Source of the DNA: Alviniconcha marisindica
Taxonomy: Eukaryota > Mollusca > Gastropoda > Provannidae
NCBI GenBank assembly: GCA_018857735.1
Contig: JABMCL010000958.1
Location: 1,348,501-1,412,500, forward strand
Length of the DNA: 64,000 nucleotides
Direction: 5' to 3'
Shown: positions 49,303 through 60,800 of the stretch, piece after piece
How the letters are laid out: each line of letters starts with the position of its first letter
How positions within the stretch are numbered: position 1 is the stretch's first letter
Made by a program: the position numbers and the translations under genes
Notes under the pieces: model-generated
The model's database searches: none
What the model was told of the DNA's origin: nothing
Seen by the model: only the letters and a program-made list of their open reading frames with translations

Positions 49303-52200
49303 TGCCTCATATTTCTCCTTCATGCTGCTGTTGTGGCTGGCACAGCCGTTTGAACAAGTCTCCTTTTTGTGACTACTGGCTCACACACTCACAAACACAT
49401 GCACACACATATATACAATGGGAAAAGATTTGCTGTTGAGAGTGATTAAACCATGAAACCATTTATGAAACTTATCTTTTAGAAAATGCATTAGTAGATG
49501 TTTATGATCTGGGATTGCTGCTTTTATAGTTGTTGTTACATTACTGCTTTGTAAAAATGAAACAGAAGGCTTATTGAAATTTGCCTTCAGGTTTGTACAT
49601 TCTCTTCCACAAATGAATCAGTACATTTTTGCATACAATTTTCATACATTGTTTTTGTGAATCAGTGTTCATCAGGAATGATTGTGATGTTTTTTAGTAA
49701 GCTGATTTATTGCAAACTACAGCAAGGCACACCCATATATTTTTTGGTTGTTTGTTGTGTTTTTATTTATTTTATTTATATGATTTAATTAGATTTACCC
49801 ATTTTGAAACCTGTAGCTTCAGTAATCTGAACATCTATTCAGAAATCCCCCAAAGGGAGGTCTGATGGTCTGATCTTATCCCACCTTGTGTGGAATCTCA
49901 GGGCTGTCATTTGATTGCCCTTTCTTATCTCCTCTCTTGCTTCTCTTGCTCTTTCTGTTGTGTAATGTTTCTGTTAATGGTCCATTCTTGTGACCTTTCT
50001 CCGGAAATTTCTCAAACATTTTTTATTAGGAGTTAGGCTTGATGATGTGGGGCTTAACGTCTCCAGAGGTCAGGCTAGGCTTTTTTGTATGTCTCCTGTT
50101 GAGCAGCTAGGAGATGATAGTTAGTAGGTGGTATGTGCAGCTAGCTCAGTAGCTGCCATATGGCACTGATATTTGCCATTGTGATTATGCAGTGCTTTTA
50201 ATCTTTTTTATAGTTTCTGCCCATTCCTTTTTTATATTTTTCTTTAATCTGGTATTGATCAAGTGAAACAGAATGGTCGATGATATCAGTATGTCCTAGC
50301 CTTATGTGCTCTTTTGATAAGGGTGATATTGAAAGAACTAACTCCTCAAAAATTGGTGTTTGATGCTTGTGTATGTGTTAACTGTTATGTATGTTTGTTT
50401 TATGATTTTGTAGGGATTGGTTTTATGGGTCGACTTGAAGGGTTTATGTTTGAGAAGAGTTTTTGATATATATACACATTTGCTTGCCCTGAGGTTACCC
50501 TGTGCAATTGACAGAATGTCAAAGTCCAGTTACCCACTAGCTAACTGGATTGTAATTTGTATTCACCTTGCATGTTAGGTAATACATATCTTCAGCAATT
50601 CAGAGGATTTAGCGTGTATAGGTGTCACTAAATGGAAATTTCTATAGTGCAACTAGCTACCCATGCACAGGCAGCCTCACAGCGTTTTATAATGACATTT
50701 AAAACTTAAAACATAGCGTTACAAACGCAAATTTAATAAAGGAGAGAGGGGTGGGGCGGGGTGAGTAAAACTACAGACATACATGTATATGATACAAATA
50801 TCAATACAGATTTATCAATAAATTTGCTATTCGCTTAACATTATATTATAAATACTACTAATAAAAGCTTAAGCACCCAATAAGTTTAGACACCACCAGT
50901 TCAACAATACACCAGTAAACTATACTAAAGGTTTTGAAGAACAGAGATTGCAGCGTATGTTTTTCTATTATGAGCTTCTTCTGGTCTGTTTTGGGGGGAT
51001 TTTCTGTGCTGTGTTTGCAGTGGGACTGAATTTCAAAGCACTATGTTGGGTACAGGTTTTAATATAATACGAGGAGGCTTGGGGTGTGTGTGTGTGTATT
51101 CTGTCCGGATTTGGCCCTGTGCGATTGACAGGGTGTTAAACTCCATTTCAAATAACTGTTAAAGTGATTGTACATACTTTGTTACTGTGTTTTTTTTGTA
51201 CACATATCTATTTGTACAAACTGCGGATTTTGTTGGTCTCTGCCCAGTGTTAAAATATCCCAAAACATTCCCGCAGCCACTCAAGTGGCTGTGAACATTA
51301 CTTTTTTGTTGGTCTGCCTTTTCGTTTTTGTACCTGTATGACTGTGCAAATGCAAGTTCCAAATAGTAACCGAGTAACTCTACTTATTCTGTAGCTCATG
51401 AATCATATACATTGTGAGCGTCACTCTGAAAGGTTGTAAATCAGTGCTGCGTGTTTTAGCCGCAAGTATTTTGCACGATAATGAATCAATTGCTTGGAGA
51501 CTTGAAAAGTGTTGAATGTGTATTTGCGTGTGATGGTGTTTCGTCGTCGTGCTGTGACCCTCTGCAGTTGACAGAGATCTGATTACTAACTGGCCTTTAT
51601 TTCGACTTACACAATTTAAAACGTTCAGTTTGAAATGGGTATGGTTCGAGTTACACACACATGCGCGCGCGCGCACACTCACATACACACGCACGTACAC
51701 ACATGGGCGCATAGCCGCAATGGATTTACGCGTTACTGATAGAACTCTAAGACCCTTATACTATAATATATGCAAACACATGCGTGCGTGCGCTCACACG
51801 CATAGTGCACAACTGCAGCCGATTTATGTATTGCGGACGGTTGGGGTAGTGGCCATCCACACATTACAAACAAAAGTTATTGTATCAGATTTTGAAACAA
51901 ATTTTATGCTTAGTTTCATAAAACAAAAGCATTTCTTTCTCCAAAATTTTCAAAGCATAAGTGAGAGAACAACTGCCGACGCAGTTTGAAGTTGAAGCTC
52001 AAAGGAAGCCCTCTCGAAATCGGTCTTGTCCAACAGGTAGATCAAGTTCAAAACCAACAATAAAATAAACGACTGTCCCACCCGATATTATTTTTAATTT
52101 AATTCTGTTGGTTCTACTAAGGCGCTCCAGGCTTCATTCTGTTTCTGGTTTCGATATCATTTTTAATTTAGAAACCGAGTTTGGCGTGTGACGATTAGCG
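49303..52200. other. intergenic DNA, no gene seen
   Basis: Positions 50036-50095 (GATGATGTGGGGCTTAACGT) resemble the inverted 3' end of the young SINE. Positions 50645-50700 resemble a TATAGTGC/AGCG repeat tail. CA/GC-alternating DNA at 51650-51800. Nothing coding was recognised. Confidence 0.5.
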
Positions 52201-52231
52201 GGACTGGCTGTACAAAACAGTGTCTAGTGTC

Positions 52232-52320
52232 CCAGCACACTCCAAGCATCGCTTTCCGGCACCTTCCTCCAAACTCTGCCCGAAGGAAGGATGTCGTAAA
52301 CCAGTGCTTGGAGTTTGGCC
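52232..52320. repeat. hairpin-forming dispersed element, longer copy
   Basis: CACTCCAAGCATCGCTTTCC and GTCGTAAACCAGTGCTTGGA frame a ~85-bp segment whose ends are complementary (ACTCCAAGCA / TGCTTGGAGT). It matches 57766-57834 with an extra ~16 bp in the middle. Confidence 0.75.
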
Positions 52321-52480
52321 CCGCCTCCGGAGTGCGGCACGAGAGATCTAGGCTGTCGCTGGCGAGCAACAAGACCAAAGAGGCCGCGGATAACCGTTAG
52401 GCCAGCTGTGAGCTTTACCGCTGATTGTCTTTCGCCAGACACGGGCTCTAAATTCAACAGAGAAACACGGACTCGAAATC

Positions 52481-52666
52481 ATAGTTCAGGAGCTGTGTGA
52501 GAGTCGAGGTGGCCGTCCTGGGCTGTCCGTCCTAACGAGCCTTCTGGTTTCCCTGGACGTAAAGAATTATTGAACCGTGCTTCGGCATTGGTCTCAGCTT
52601 GTCCCTAATATGTCAACTGACATCTGAGGACATTAAGCATCACTTCATCATCATCATCATCATCAT
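52481..52666 (+). mobile_element. short SINE, copy B, flanked by 13-bp target-site duplication
   Basis: A 186-bp element starting ATAGTTCAGGAGCTGTGTGA and ending in (ATC)n is bounded by CGGACTCGAAATC at 52468-52480 and 52667-52679. It is about 95% like 34591-34766. The exact duplication and high identity indicate recent retroposition. Confidence 0.92.
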
Positions 52667-52714
52667 CGGACTCGAAATCCAAACTAAAATCAACAGGGCG
52701 TTTTAAAGCAGAAT

Positions 52715-53150
52715 CTCTCTCTGTCTCTCTCTCTCGTGTTAGATGTGATCTTGTTTTATACGTAGATAGTGAGGTAGTCATTATTCTGTCGCTTTCCTTT
52801 ATTCGTTAATTTGTTTTTGTAATTCTCTCTCTAGATGTGATCTTGTTTTATACGTAGATAGTGAGGTAGTCATTATTCTGTCGCTTTCCTTTATTCGTTA
52901 ATTTGTTTTTGTAATTCTCTCTCCCCCTCTCTCTCTCTCTCTCTCTCTCTGTGTTAGATGTGATCTTGTTTTATACGTAGATAGTGAGGTAGTCATTATT
53001 CTGTCGCTTTCCTTTATTCGTTAATTTATTTTTGTAATTCTCTCTCTCTGTTAGATGTGATCTTGTTTTATACGTAGATAGTGAGGTAGTCATTATTCTG
53101 TCGCTTTCCTTTATTCGTTAATTTGTTTTTGTAATTCTCTCTCTCTCTCC
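52715..53150. repeat. four-copy ~100-bp minisatellite with CT-rich spacers
   Basis: Four nearly identical units carry GATGTGATCTTGTTTTATAC, GTAGATAGTGAGGTAGTCAT, TATTCTGTCGCTTTCCTTTA and TTCGTTAATTTGTTTTTGTA, separated by variable (CT)n. Units start near 52739, 52831, 52954 and 53052. Homogeneity suggests recent amplification. Confidence 0.95.
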
Positions 53151-54085
53151 TCCTAAAAAAATGTTTTGAATTGGTCTTATTTTGCTTTATTATTGCTCTG
53201 TTCGTATGATGTGATGTTTTAGACAGAAATTATTTTTTGTTTTGAAGTCGTTTTTTTCTCTAGCGTATTTAATTGAATTCTTGTTTGATGTATTGAGTGT
53301 TGCTGTGATTGTCATCAGGGACAGATTTGCAAAAAAGCCGACACGTGCTTAAATCTTTATCCCTGTGCAATAAAGTATTATCTCCTCTCTCTCTCGCTCT
53401 CCCCTTTTCAATTTTCTTTAAAAACAAAATAAAATCCATATTTTTTTTAATTTGATCCTTTTTGTGTGTATTAGACAAAGAGTGTTCCGAGACAGCTATT
53501 TCCTTTAAATGCTCTGCTGTACTCGAGCAAAAGTATATAGTTACAGTAGATTCTTGTTACAGTGATGTTTGGTTCAGCATCAACATCGGCATGAACAACT
53601 TAAAAAGAATACTATCCATCTGAAACCTTATTATATCGACGCTACTTGAGAGAAAAAGAACATGATCACCTTTGGCAATACAAAAAAGAAAAAAGCACAC
53701 AAAAAAGGGGGAAAAAAGAAAGAAAGAACGGTCAACATTAGAAACAAAGAGAGGAGGGGAGGCAGAGAGTGGGGCAGGAAAAAAAGAAGAAGAAACTGTT
53801 TAAACAAGTAAACAGACATCAAAACGTTTTCGTGACATGTACTTCACTGAATGGCCGACAAGTACCAGACAACACTTCGTCGGCTAAGTCCGTTGAATGA
53901 ACGGAAGGCAGCTAAATCATCGTTGAAGAGAAACTGGCTCATCGATAGGCCAGTGCTATCATTCGTGGGACGGACACGTTTACAAAGTTCTGCTGTACAC
54001 TGACTGAAAGACAGGTTGCATGTCCACACGACGTGTACTTTCAACTATGGTCAGTGCCTACTGAACTTGTCAAATGCACAACTGC
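53151..54085. other. intergenic DNA with a retroelement-tail fragment
   Basis: Positions 53313-53400 match the 37900-37985 tail sequence and are also followed by (CT)n. The remainder includes A-rich and GAAA-rich patches. No gene. Confidence 0.55.
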
Positions 54086-54089
54086 TGGC

Positions 54090-54335
54090 GAGGCTGACAA
54101 AATAGAACAGATCTAGCGAAATGTACTCATGACAAAATAGAACAGATCTAGCGAAATGTATTCATGACAAAATAGAACAGATCTAGGGAAATGTACTCAT
54201 GACAAAATAGAACTGATCTAGGGAAATGTACTCACGACAAAACAGAACGGATATAGGGAAATGTACTCACGGCAGAATAGAACAAATTTAGGGAATGTAC
54301 ATTTCCCTAGATCTGTTCCATTTTGCCAAATGCAC
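54090..54335. repeat. ~36-bp tandem array ending in an inverted copy
   Basis: Six units of GACAAAATAGAACAGATCTA plus G(C/G)GAAATGTACTCAT. The last + unit at about 54270-54297 is followed immediately by its reverse complement (ACATTTCCCTAGATCTGTTC plus CATTTTG), giving a strong potential hairpin at 54270-54330. Confidence 0.85.
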
Positions 54336-56257
54336 GACTAGCGTCCAGTTTCTGCTGAACGAGAACACATCGAAAGGCAATGTTTCAATCGTAGTCGGAT
54401 GGATAGAATGCGTTTTCGACGAGTAGTTGTTCAGCTGGATGTCATTTCGATCAGCAAATATTCGATCATTTTTATGCAAATGTTTCGACGCATTTCCTTT
54501 ACAAAAACAAAACAAACAAATCTTCGACCAGTGATCAATGAGATGAATTGTCATATGTGACGTCATTACAATGAAAATGTGGAATAGTCAAGGATTCAGG
54601 ATATTTATTCGTTCAGCCCCTTCAGGGAGTGTAGATGATGAAAAACAGTAAACATCAAATTCAGCAATGCAGTAAAATTATGCAAGAGGCATGAAAATGC
54701 AAAGCGAAAATGGTTAACTCTTAGATATGCTGAACGTATAAGAAAAACTAACTGGATTTACATAAATAAAGCATCAGCTGAATAACAATCTTTGGCGGTC
54801 GTGATTTTCACTTCCCTTACAAGTGTTGTTAAAGCTAAAATCTCTTTGTGGAAAAAATATATGTTGAAGGCATTTGATGAAACCCTTTTTGGGACAAATT
54901 TTGTACAACCATTATACGCAGGACATTCAAAAGAAAATGACTTCATCTTCAGCACCAGATAAGTTGCACATCATACATATTCTCTCCTGGTACATTTCTT
55001 GACTACTAAATTGTGATTAGACTGTGCAGCCCCGTCTTCCTGGCCCCAGCATACACCCCCAATCTTACAAGCTATTCGAGACAGTTGCACGACCGAAGTG
55101 GTATTTCACAACCAAACAAAATTAATGAACACGTGAAATCGTGCGGAGACGTCTAAATTACATCTCGCTCTTCTCTCCGACCCCCCGACCCCCTCCCGAC
55201 CCTTCAAACGCGCGCGCGTGCTGATGGGGGTGGGGGAGGAGATGGAGGGAACAAGGCTGTTCGGCACGGTTCCAGAAAGTGCTAGCGTAGCGCCAAACCA
55301 AAGAAAACGTGAAACTGTGATCAGCGGTCGTAATGATCGGGACTTGTCTAAATGCTACCCTTCCCCCCCCCCCAACTCCTCCCATCGCTCACACACAGCG
55401 GACCAGAGCAGCTGTAGCATCGCGGATCGATGGGTATCCAATTTGTTCCAGAACAGGCTGTCTGACCTCCCTGACTTGCCACTGGTCCTTGTGGCACAAT
55501 TATTGCTGTCCAGCATGTGATCCTGCAGTTTGAATGGCCCTCTGGGAGGTCAGGATTGGTACACCTACCTACGTCCAGCAGCCCCCTCGCGTGGTCAGTC
55601 AGGCCAAATGGCATCTTTGGTATAGAGGCTTTTTAAAGCATCCTTGGCCAAACGAAAGCAAGCTAGTGCTTCTCTTTCCTTTTCATGGGGCCGGGAGGGT
55701 GTGGGGTGGGCAATGGGGGGGGGGGGGGTTGATTGCATTGAAGGAAAGGGAGGTTGGCCCTTGAAGCAATCATCATTTAAAGTCAGCATTTGGCATTCCA
55801 AGAAAGAAAGAAAAAAAGGGGGGGGGGGGCTAAACTCAAAAACACGTTGCTCCTATTCAGAAATCCCTGTGCTCCTCATAACCACCTGCGCTCCAATTCA
55901 CAATTAAGCCACGTGCTCCCACTCAGAATCCCACATGCTACCACCAAGAAGGAACCCGTTTTCTCCCACGTACAGATTGAGATGTTTGCGGGAGGGGGTG
56001 GAGGTGAAAGTGGGGGAGGGGGGGGGGGGCTAAGGGTATCTGTGAATATGACCATTCGCCTAGTTGGTTCTCTAAAAAAAATTAAAAAATCATTTATTAA
56101 TTATATATGTTGTATTATTGTGTTTGTAGAACTTTGTTTCATTTGCGTGTTAGGTGGTGCTCATCGCTGGCGATGGTTTATTAATTGTATTCGATTTGAT
56201 CCACTTAAAAAGTGTTCTTTTCACGTTTCGTATTATTTGCCAGCATATAATTACATG

Positions 56258-56307
<50 letters not shown>

Positions 56308-56998
56308 AACGGTTAATTGTGTTTGTGCGGCAAAACTAACAAAAGTTGTGTTAAAGAAGAAACCAGGACTACCAGTTCAAAGATCACAGCTGTTCACTGA
56401 CAGTAACACCCAGCGTGTTCTTCTTCTCTCTTTTTTTTTCTTCTCTTTTTTCTCCCCCCCTCCCAACCCCCTCCACCCTTCCAGAGTGTGTGACCAAAAT
56501 TTGCAACCTCGCAGTGACAGTTCAATCTCCGTGCAGACAGTTTCTATTGGAGCAGTGGTTCCTTAAGTCCGATAGCTCGACCCCTTTTCCAAGCGCTAAG
56601 ACCCAAGACATGCTTCCGATTGAAACGTCGAAAGTCCGTCGAAAGTCTGGTGGAATTTATCTAAAGCGTTCTGACTTGAAACAGTCCCCATAGCGAGCTG
56701 TTTGATTGCATTATTTCTTAGTTCGACAGGAGATGCGACGTTTCAGATGGGGGGTGGGGCTGGGGGGTGGGGGGAGGGGGGAACTCCTTCTTCCCCTACC
56801 CCCTTTCCCACATGCATTCACACTTTTCCTGCTACTGTTCACAAACGGCATGAAGTACAGTCATGAAAACGGGGCCAGGTAGAAGTGTCCATGCCTCTTT
56901 AATAGGTGCAGTATCAAACCCAATTTTGCGTACTTCGTTCAGCATGTCTCGCTTTGATACTTGTGGGTGGGGAGTTGTTGTTTTTCCCCCGCCGCTCA

Positions 56999-57096
<98 letters not shown>

Positions 57097-57740
57097 ATCC
57101 GAGTAGCGTATACGTGAATATATATATATATATATCTTCTCTTTGAAAAACATTCTATTCGCTTCATACGTGCGCACAGCCCTCGTTGTTTCCTTTCACA
57201 GGATCACTAATCAGATAATTATTGACTCTTTCTCTCCGTGTACGCTGGGCCCATCGGTTATATCCTGGGGCCTCGAGGGGCGGTGTTGAAGCCGATGGTG
57301 GGTTTCACACTCCAAACATTGACTTTAATTACGGCATCCTTCCATCTTGCCATATCTGTTTATGCCATCGGTCTCTGTTGACGCTCAAATGGTGGCAACT
57401 TTGTAACAGACAAGTCAAACTGTAGAGACAATCAGGAAAGTCAAATTGTAGACAATCAGGATTCTCTGTTACAGCTGCTGACAGTGTTTACGTACGCCAG
57501 CATTTATAAATAAACCAAAATCGTTCGAATCGATACGGGAACTTTTTTTTCTTCTCTTTTTTAAGTGTGTGTGTGTGGGCGTAGAGGCGATGTTTAGACG
57601 TGCCTATTTCGATGTTACGTTGATTAAACAAGTCTAATTAGCACCAAAACGTTTCTCAAGTTTTACGGAGGCCGAGATAAAGGAGCGCTCAGTGGCATAA
57701 CCAGTTATGGCACAGTTTGGATGAGCGGAGCCGGAAATCG
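54336..57740. other. intergenic DNA with low-complexity tracts, no gene seen
   Basis: Includes G- and C-rich runs (55365, 55715, 55820, 56010, 56750), (GT)n at 56262-56303 and (AT)n-(GA)n at 56999-57092. Frames here are produced by these tracts; none was recognised as a gene. Confidence 0.5.
56999..57132. repeat. compound (AT)n(GA)n microsatellite
   Basis: About 24 AT units, then about 20 GA units, then a shorter (AT)n at 57118-57132. Confidence 0.95.
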
Positions 57741-57765
57741 AGGCCTGGAGTGTAGGTAGGTTTAA

Positions 57766-57834
57766 TTCACACTCCGAGCATCGCTTTCCGGCACCTTCCT
57801 CCGAAGGATGTCGTAAACCAGTGCTTGGAGTTTG
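57766..57834. mobile_element. 69-bp hairpin element flanked by 11-bp direct repeat
   Basis: GGTAGGTTTAA occurs at 57755-57765 and 57835-57845, directly flanking the element. The element has complementary ends (ACTCCGAGCA / TGCTTGGAGT) and an inner CCTTC/GAAGG stem. A related copy is at 52232-52320. Small size, inverted ends and a flanking duplication suggest a tiny mobile element. Confidence 0.65.
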
Positions 57835-57850
57835 GGTAGGTTTAAGATGG

Positions 57851-60800
57851 CTATGCGGAAGGGGGTGGAGCAGAGGGGTGGGTAGCAGCAGCACTTTGGG
57901 TGTATGTGGGAGAGGGGTGGGTTGCAGCAGGGTGGGGTTGTGCGTAAGGACTAGGGTAGGCGGTGACGGTGTGGGTGGGCGTGGAAGCAGGGTACGCGGT
58001 GAAAGGGTGAGTGGTGACGGCGAAGGTCGTGGCAGGGCGTGCGGGGTTGGGGTAGTGACCGGCAGACACGGGGGCTGGCTGACAGGTCTGATAGGAGGGC
58101 GGAGGGGTGGGCGTGTAGGGGATAGGCGGGTACAGCGGAGGGGCGGCACGTGCTGACGGGGTACCGGCCGAGGCCGGGTGGGGGGCGGGGGGTGAGGTTG
58201 CTGAGGTTGACGTGGACTGATACGTCACCACCACGGTCTGTCCCGGTGACTTCACCAGCGCTGCGCCGTTCTGTGGACAGACACAACCAGTAAGCAAACG
58301 ACTTGGTGTTTTACGCCCAGTCAACCAGTACGGTTATATCAGGGCGACAGACACAACCAGTAAGCAAGTAACTTGGTGTCTTACGCCCAGTCAACCAGTA
58401 CGGTTACACCAGGGAGATAAACACAACCAGGTTGTGTGTCATGTCATGTCATCTAACGCTATGTCATGTTGTACTCTGCCTAATGTCCTGTTGAATTCTG
58501 CATTATGTTAAGTTGAACTCTTCTTGGTGTCATGCTGGACTCAGCGTAATGTCAGGTTGCACTCTACGTAATGTCATGTTTGACTGAGTAATATCAGTCA
58601 TACTGTTGGTCACATTCCAGGTAGTAGTAGTTTGGAGGGGGTGTAGTTTCATCTTTTTATTATTTTGTCAAAGGCGCTTTTTCATATTTAAAAAAAGAGG
58701 ATAAATCAGGTATTGTTGCGGTATGTTGAGGTTCGTACTCTACACAGTCACCCGCTGCTTGGAATGTGTATTTAGATTTAGTGTGCCGTCGTGTCCAAGT
58801 GCTATTTGACATCACAACGGGGGGTCCTGTGTAACGTCACAACGTGACTCTACGTCATAACGGAAGTCCTACCATGACGTCATAGCAGACTAGGCATGAG
58901 TGTGGGTCATGTCGGACTGTATCTGCTGGTTAGCGTGGAAGACGTCTATGAGTATCGTGTGACCTTAAGTTCAGCTTTTCGTGGTCCCAGATGTGTTTTA
59001 GCTGTCGTGTCGTGTACCGCTCATGCACTACGCACACGCACGCACGCACACACACACACACGCGCGCGCGCGCGCGCACAGAGAGAGAGAGAAAGAGAGA
59101 GAGAGGGGGAGTTAAAAAGATAAAAGCCACAGTACATATCATAAACGCTTCCGGTCACAAATCTGTTTCGTTTGTCATGGATCTCCAATAGGAGAACAGC
59201 AGAGAATACCGGCATCATTTGTCGGAAAATCTTTGGGATACAAATAAACATAAATCCCCCCCCCCCCCCCCCACCCCAAGTTCCCAGCAGTTCCCAGTGT
59301 GATGTACGCTGTCGCTGTCTTCTGTTGAATGTCCAGTAACTGATATTACCCTGTCATGATCAAGATGTCTAGTAACTGATATTACTCTGTCATGATCATG
59401 CATCACGAATAAGCGCCGATGTTGAACTGAACACTGAGAACGATCTGAACGCCGAGGACGATGTGCATATAATAATTACGAACGTCGGGGGACACCTTTT
59501 ACCCCGATCAGACACACAGCTGGTAGCTGGCCGTGTATTTGTTGTGTGCGATGTGTTCAAAAAAAGTATACTTAAGCCAGTGCACGAGCCAAATATCTTT
59601 CGTGTACGCAGGACACGTTTCCCGCTTCACTTTCCTGGACAACGAAATACAGATTTTTTTCATTTCCAGCATGTACTGCAAGACAGTAAAGCCCTCCATA
59701 TATTATGAACATTTAAGACACAAAATCGTTTAACAAACCATACTGATACAAACCAATCGAAATGTGATGAAGACAATAGACGACGTCACTCACTTGACAA
59801 TGGTGATTATGGCAACAAGACACCGAATGACTCAACTAAGGCCAACACACATTGACACTGGTCAAGTGTGAAAACGACACCAAATCAGTCACTGTCTGAA
59901 CAGAAGGACACGTTGATTCTGTCGATGAATACGCAGAAAGACACTAAAATTACTTTGTCATGTAATGTAACCTGATGACCGTCGTTTCACAGGTCAGTAA
60001 ACAGTTATCACTCGATCTTTAAAGCACAGCAGACGTCATGGAGGCTGAAAGGAAACCGGAACAACGGAGGTCCAGAGCCAGCGGCACGTTTCCGATGGAC
60101 CACGCAACAAGGTTCTGGTGGGCCTCGCAACAAGGTTCTGGTGGGCCTTGCAACAAGGTTCTGGTGGGCCTCGCAACACGTCTCCGATGAGCCAGGCAAC
60201 ACATCTTCGGTGGACCACGCCGAAAGTCTCCCCAGTGGGTCGCGTAAATGCATCACTTCTCAGGAGGATCACGCAGAATCTCCCTCTCGTGGATCACGAA
60301 ACATCTCCCTCCGGTAAAGAAGCATAACATCTCTCCGGTGGACGCAAGCAACAAGTCCCCGGTGGACCACGCAACACCACTTTTCACCCGTCTTCAGTAG
60401 ACTAAACAAAACCTGTCTACGGTGAACCAATCTTCTGCGATCTCCTGTCCTCTTTGTCACAGATTGTTTCCTGTCCTCTTTGTCACAGACTGTCTTCTAT
60501 CCTCTTTGTCACAGATTGTCTGATGTCCTCTTTGTCACATATTGCCTGATGTCCTCTTTGACACAGATTGTCTGATGTCCTCTTTGTCACATATTGCCTA
60601 TGTCCTCTTTGTCACAGATTGTGTCCTGTCCTCTTTGTCACAGATTGTGCCCTGTCGTCTTTGTCACAGACTGTCTCCTGTCCCCTTTGTCACCGATTTT
60701 CTCCTGTCATCTTTTGACATATTGTCTCCTGTCCTCTTTGTCACATATTGTATGATGTCCTCTTTGTCACATATTGCATGATGCCTTCTTTGTCACAGGC

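Noticed and set aside
55348..55801. Several 70-100-codon frames in intergenic DNA
   Set aside because: Overlapping frames on both strands in G/C homopolymer-rich sequence, with no splice sites, motifs or recognisable family.
57821..58156. Gly/Arg/Val-rich frame on the + strand
   Set aside because: It is the antisense shadow of the proline-rich exon on the minus strand, which has a phase-matched splice partner.
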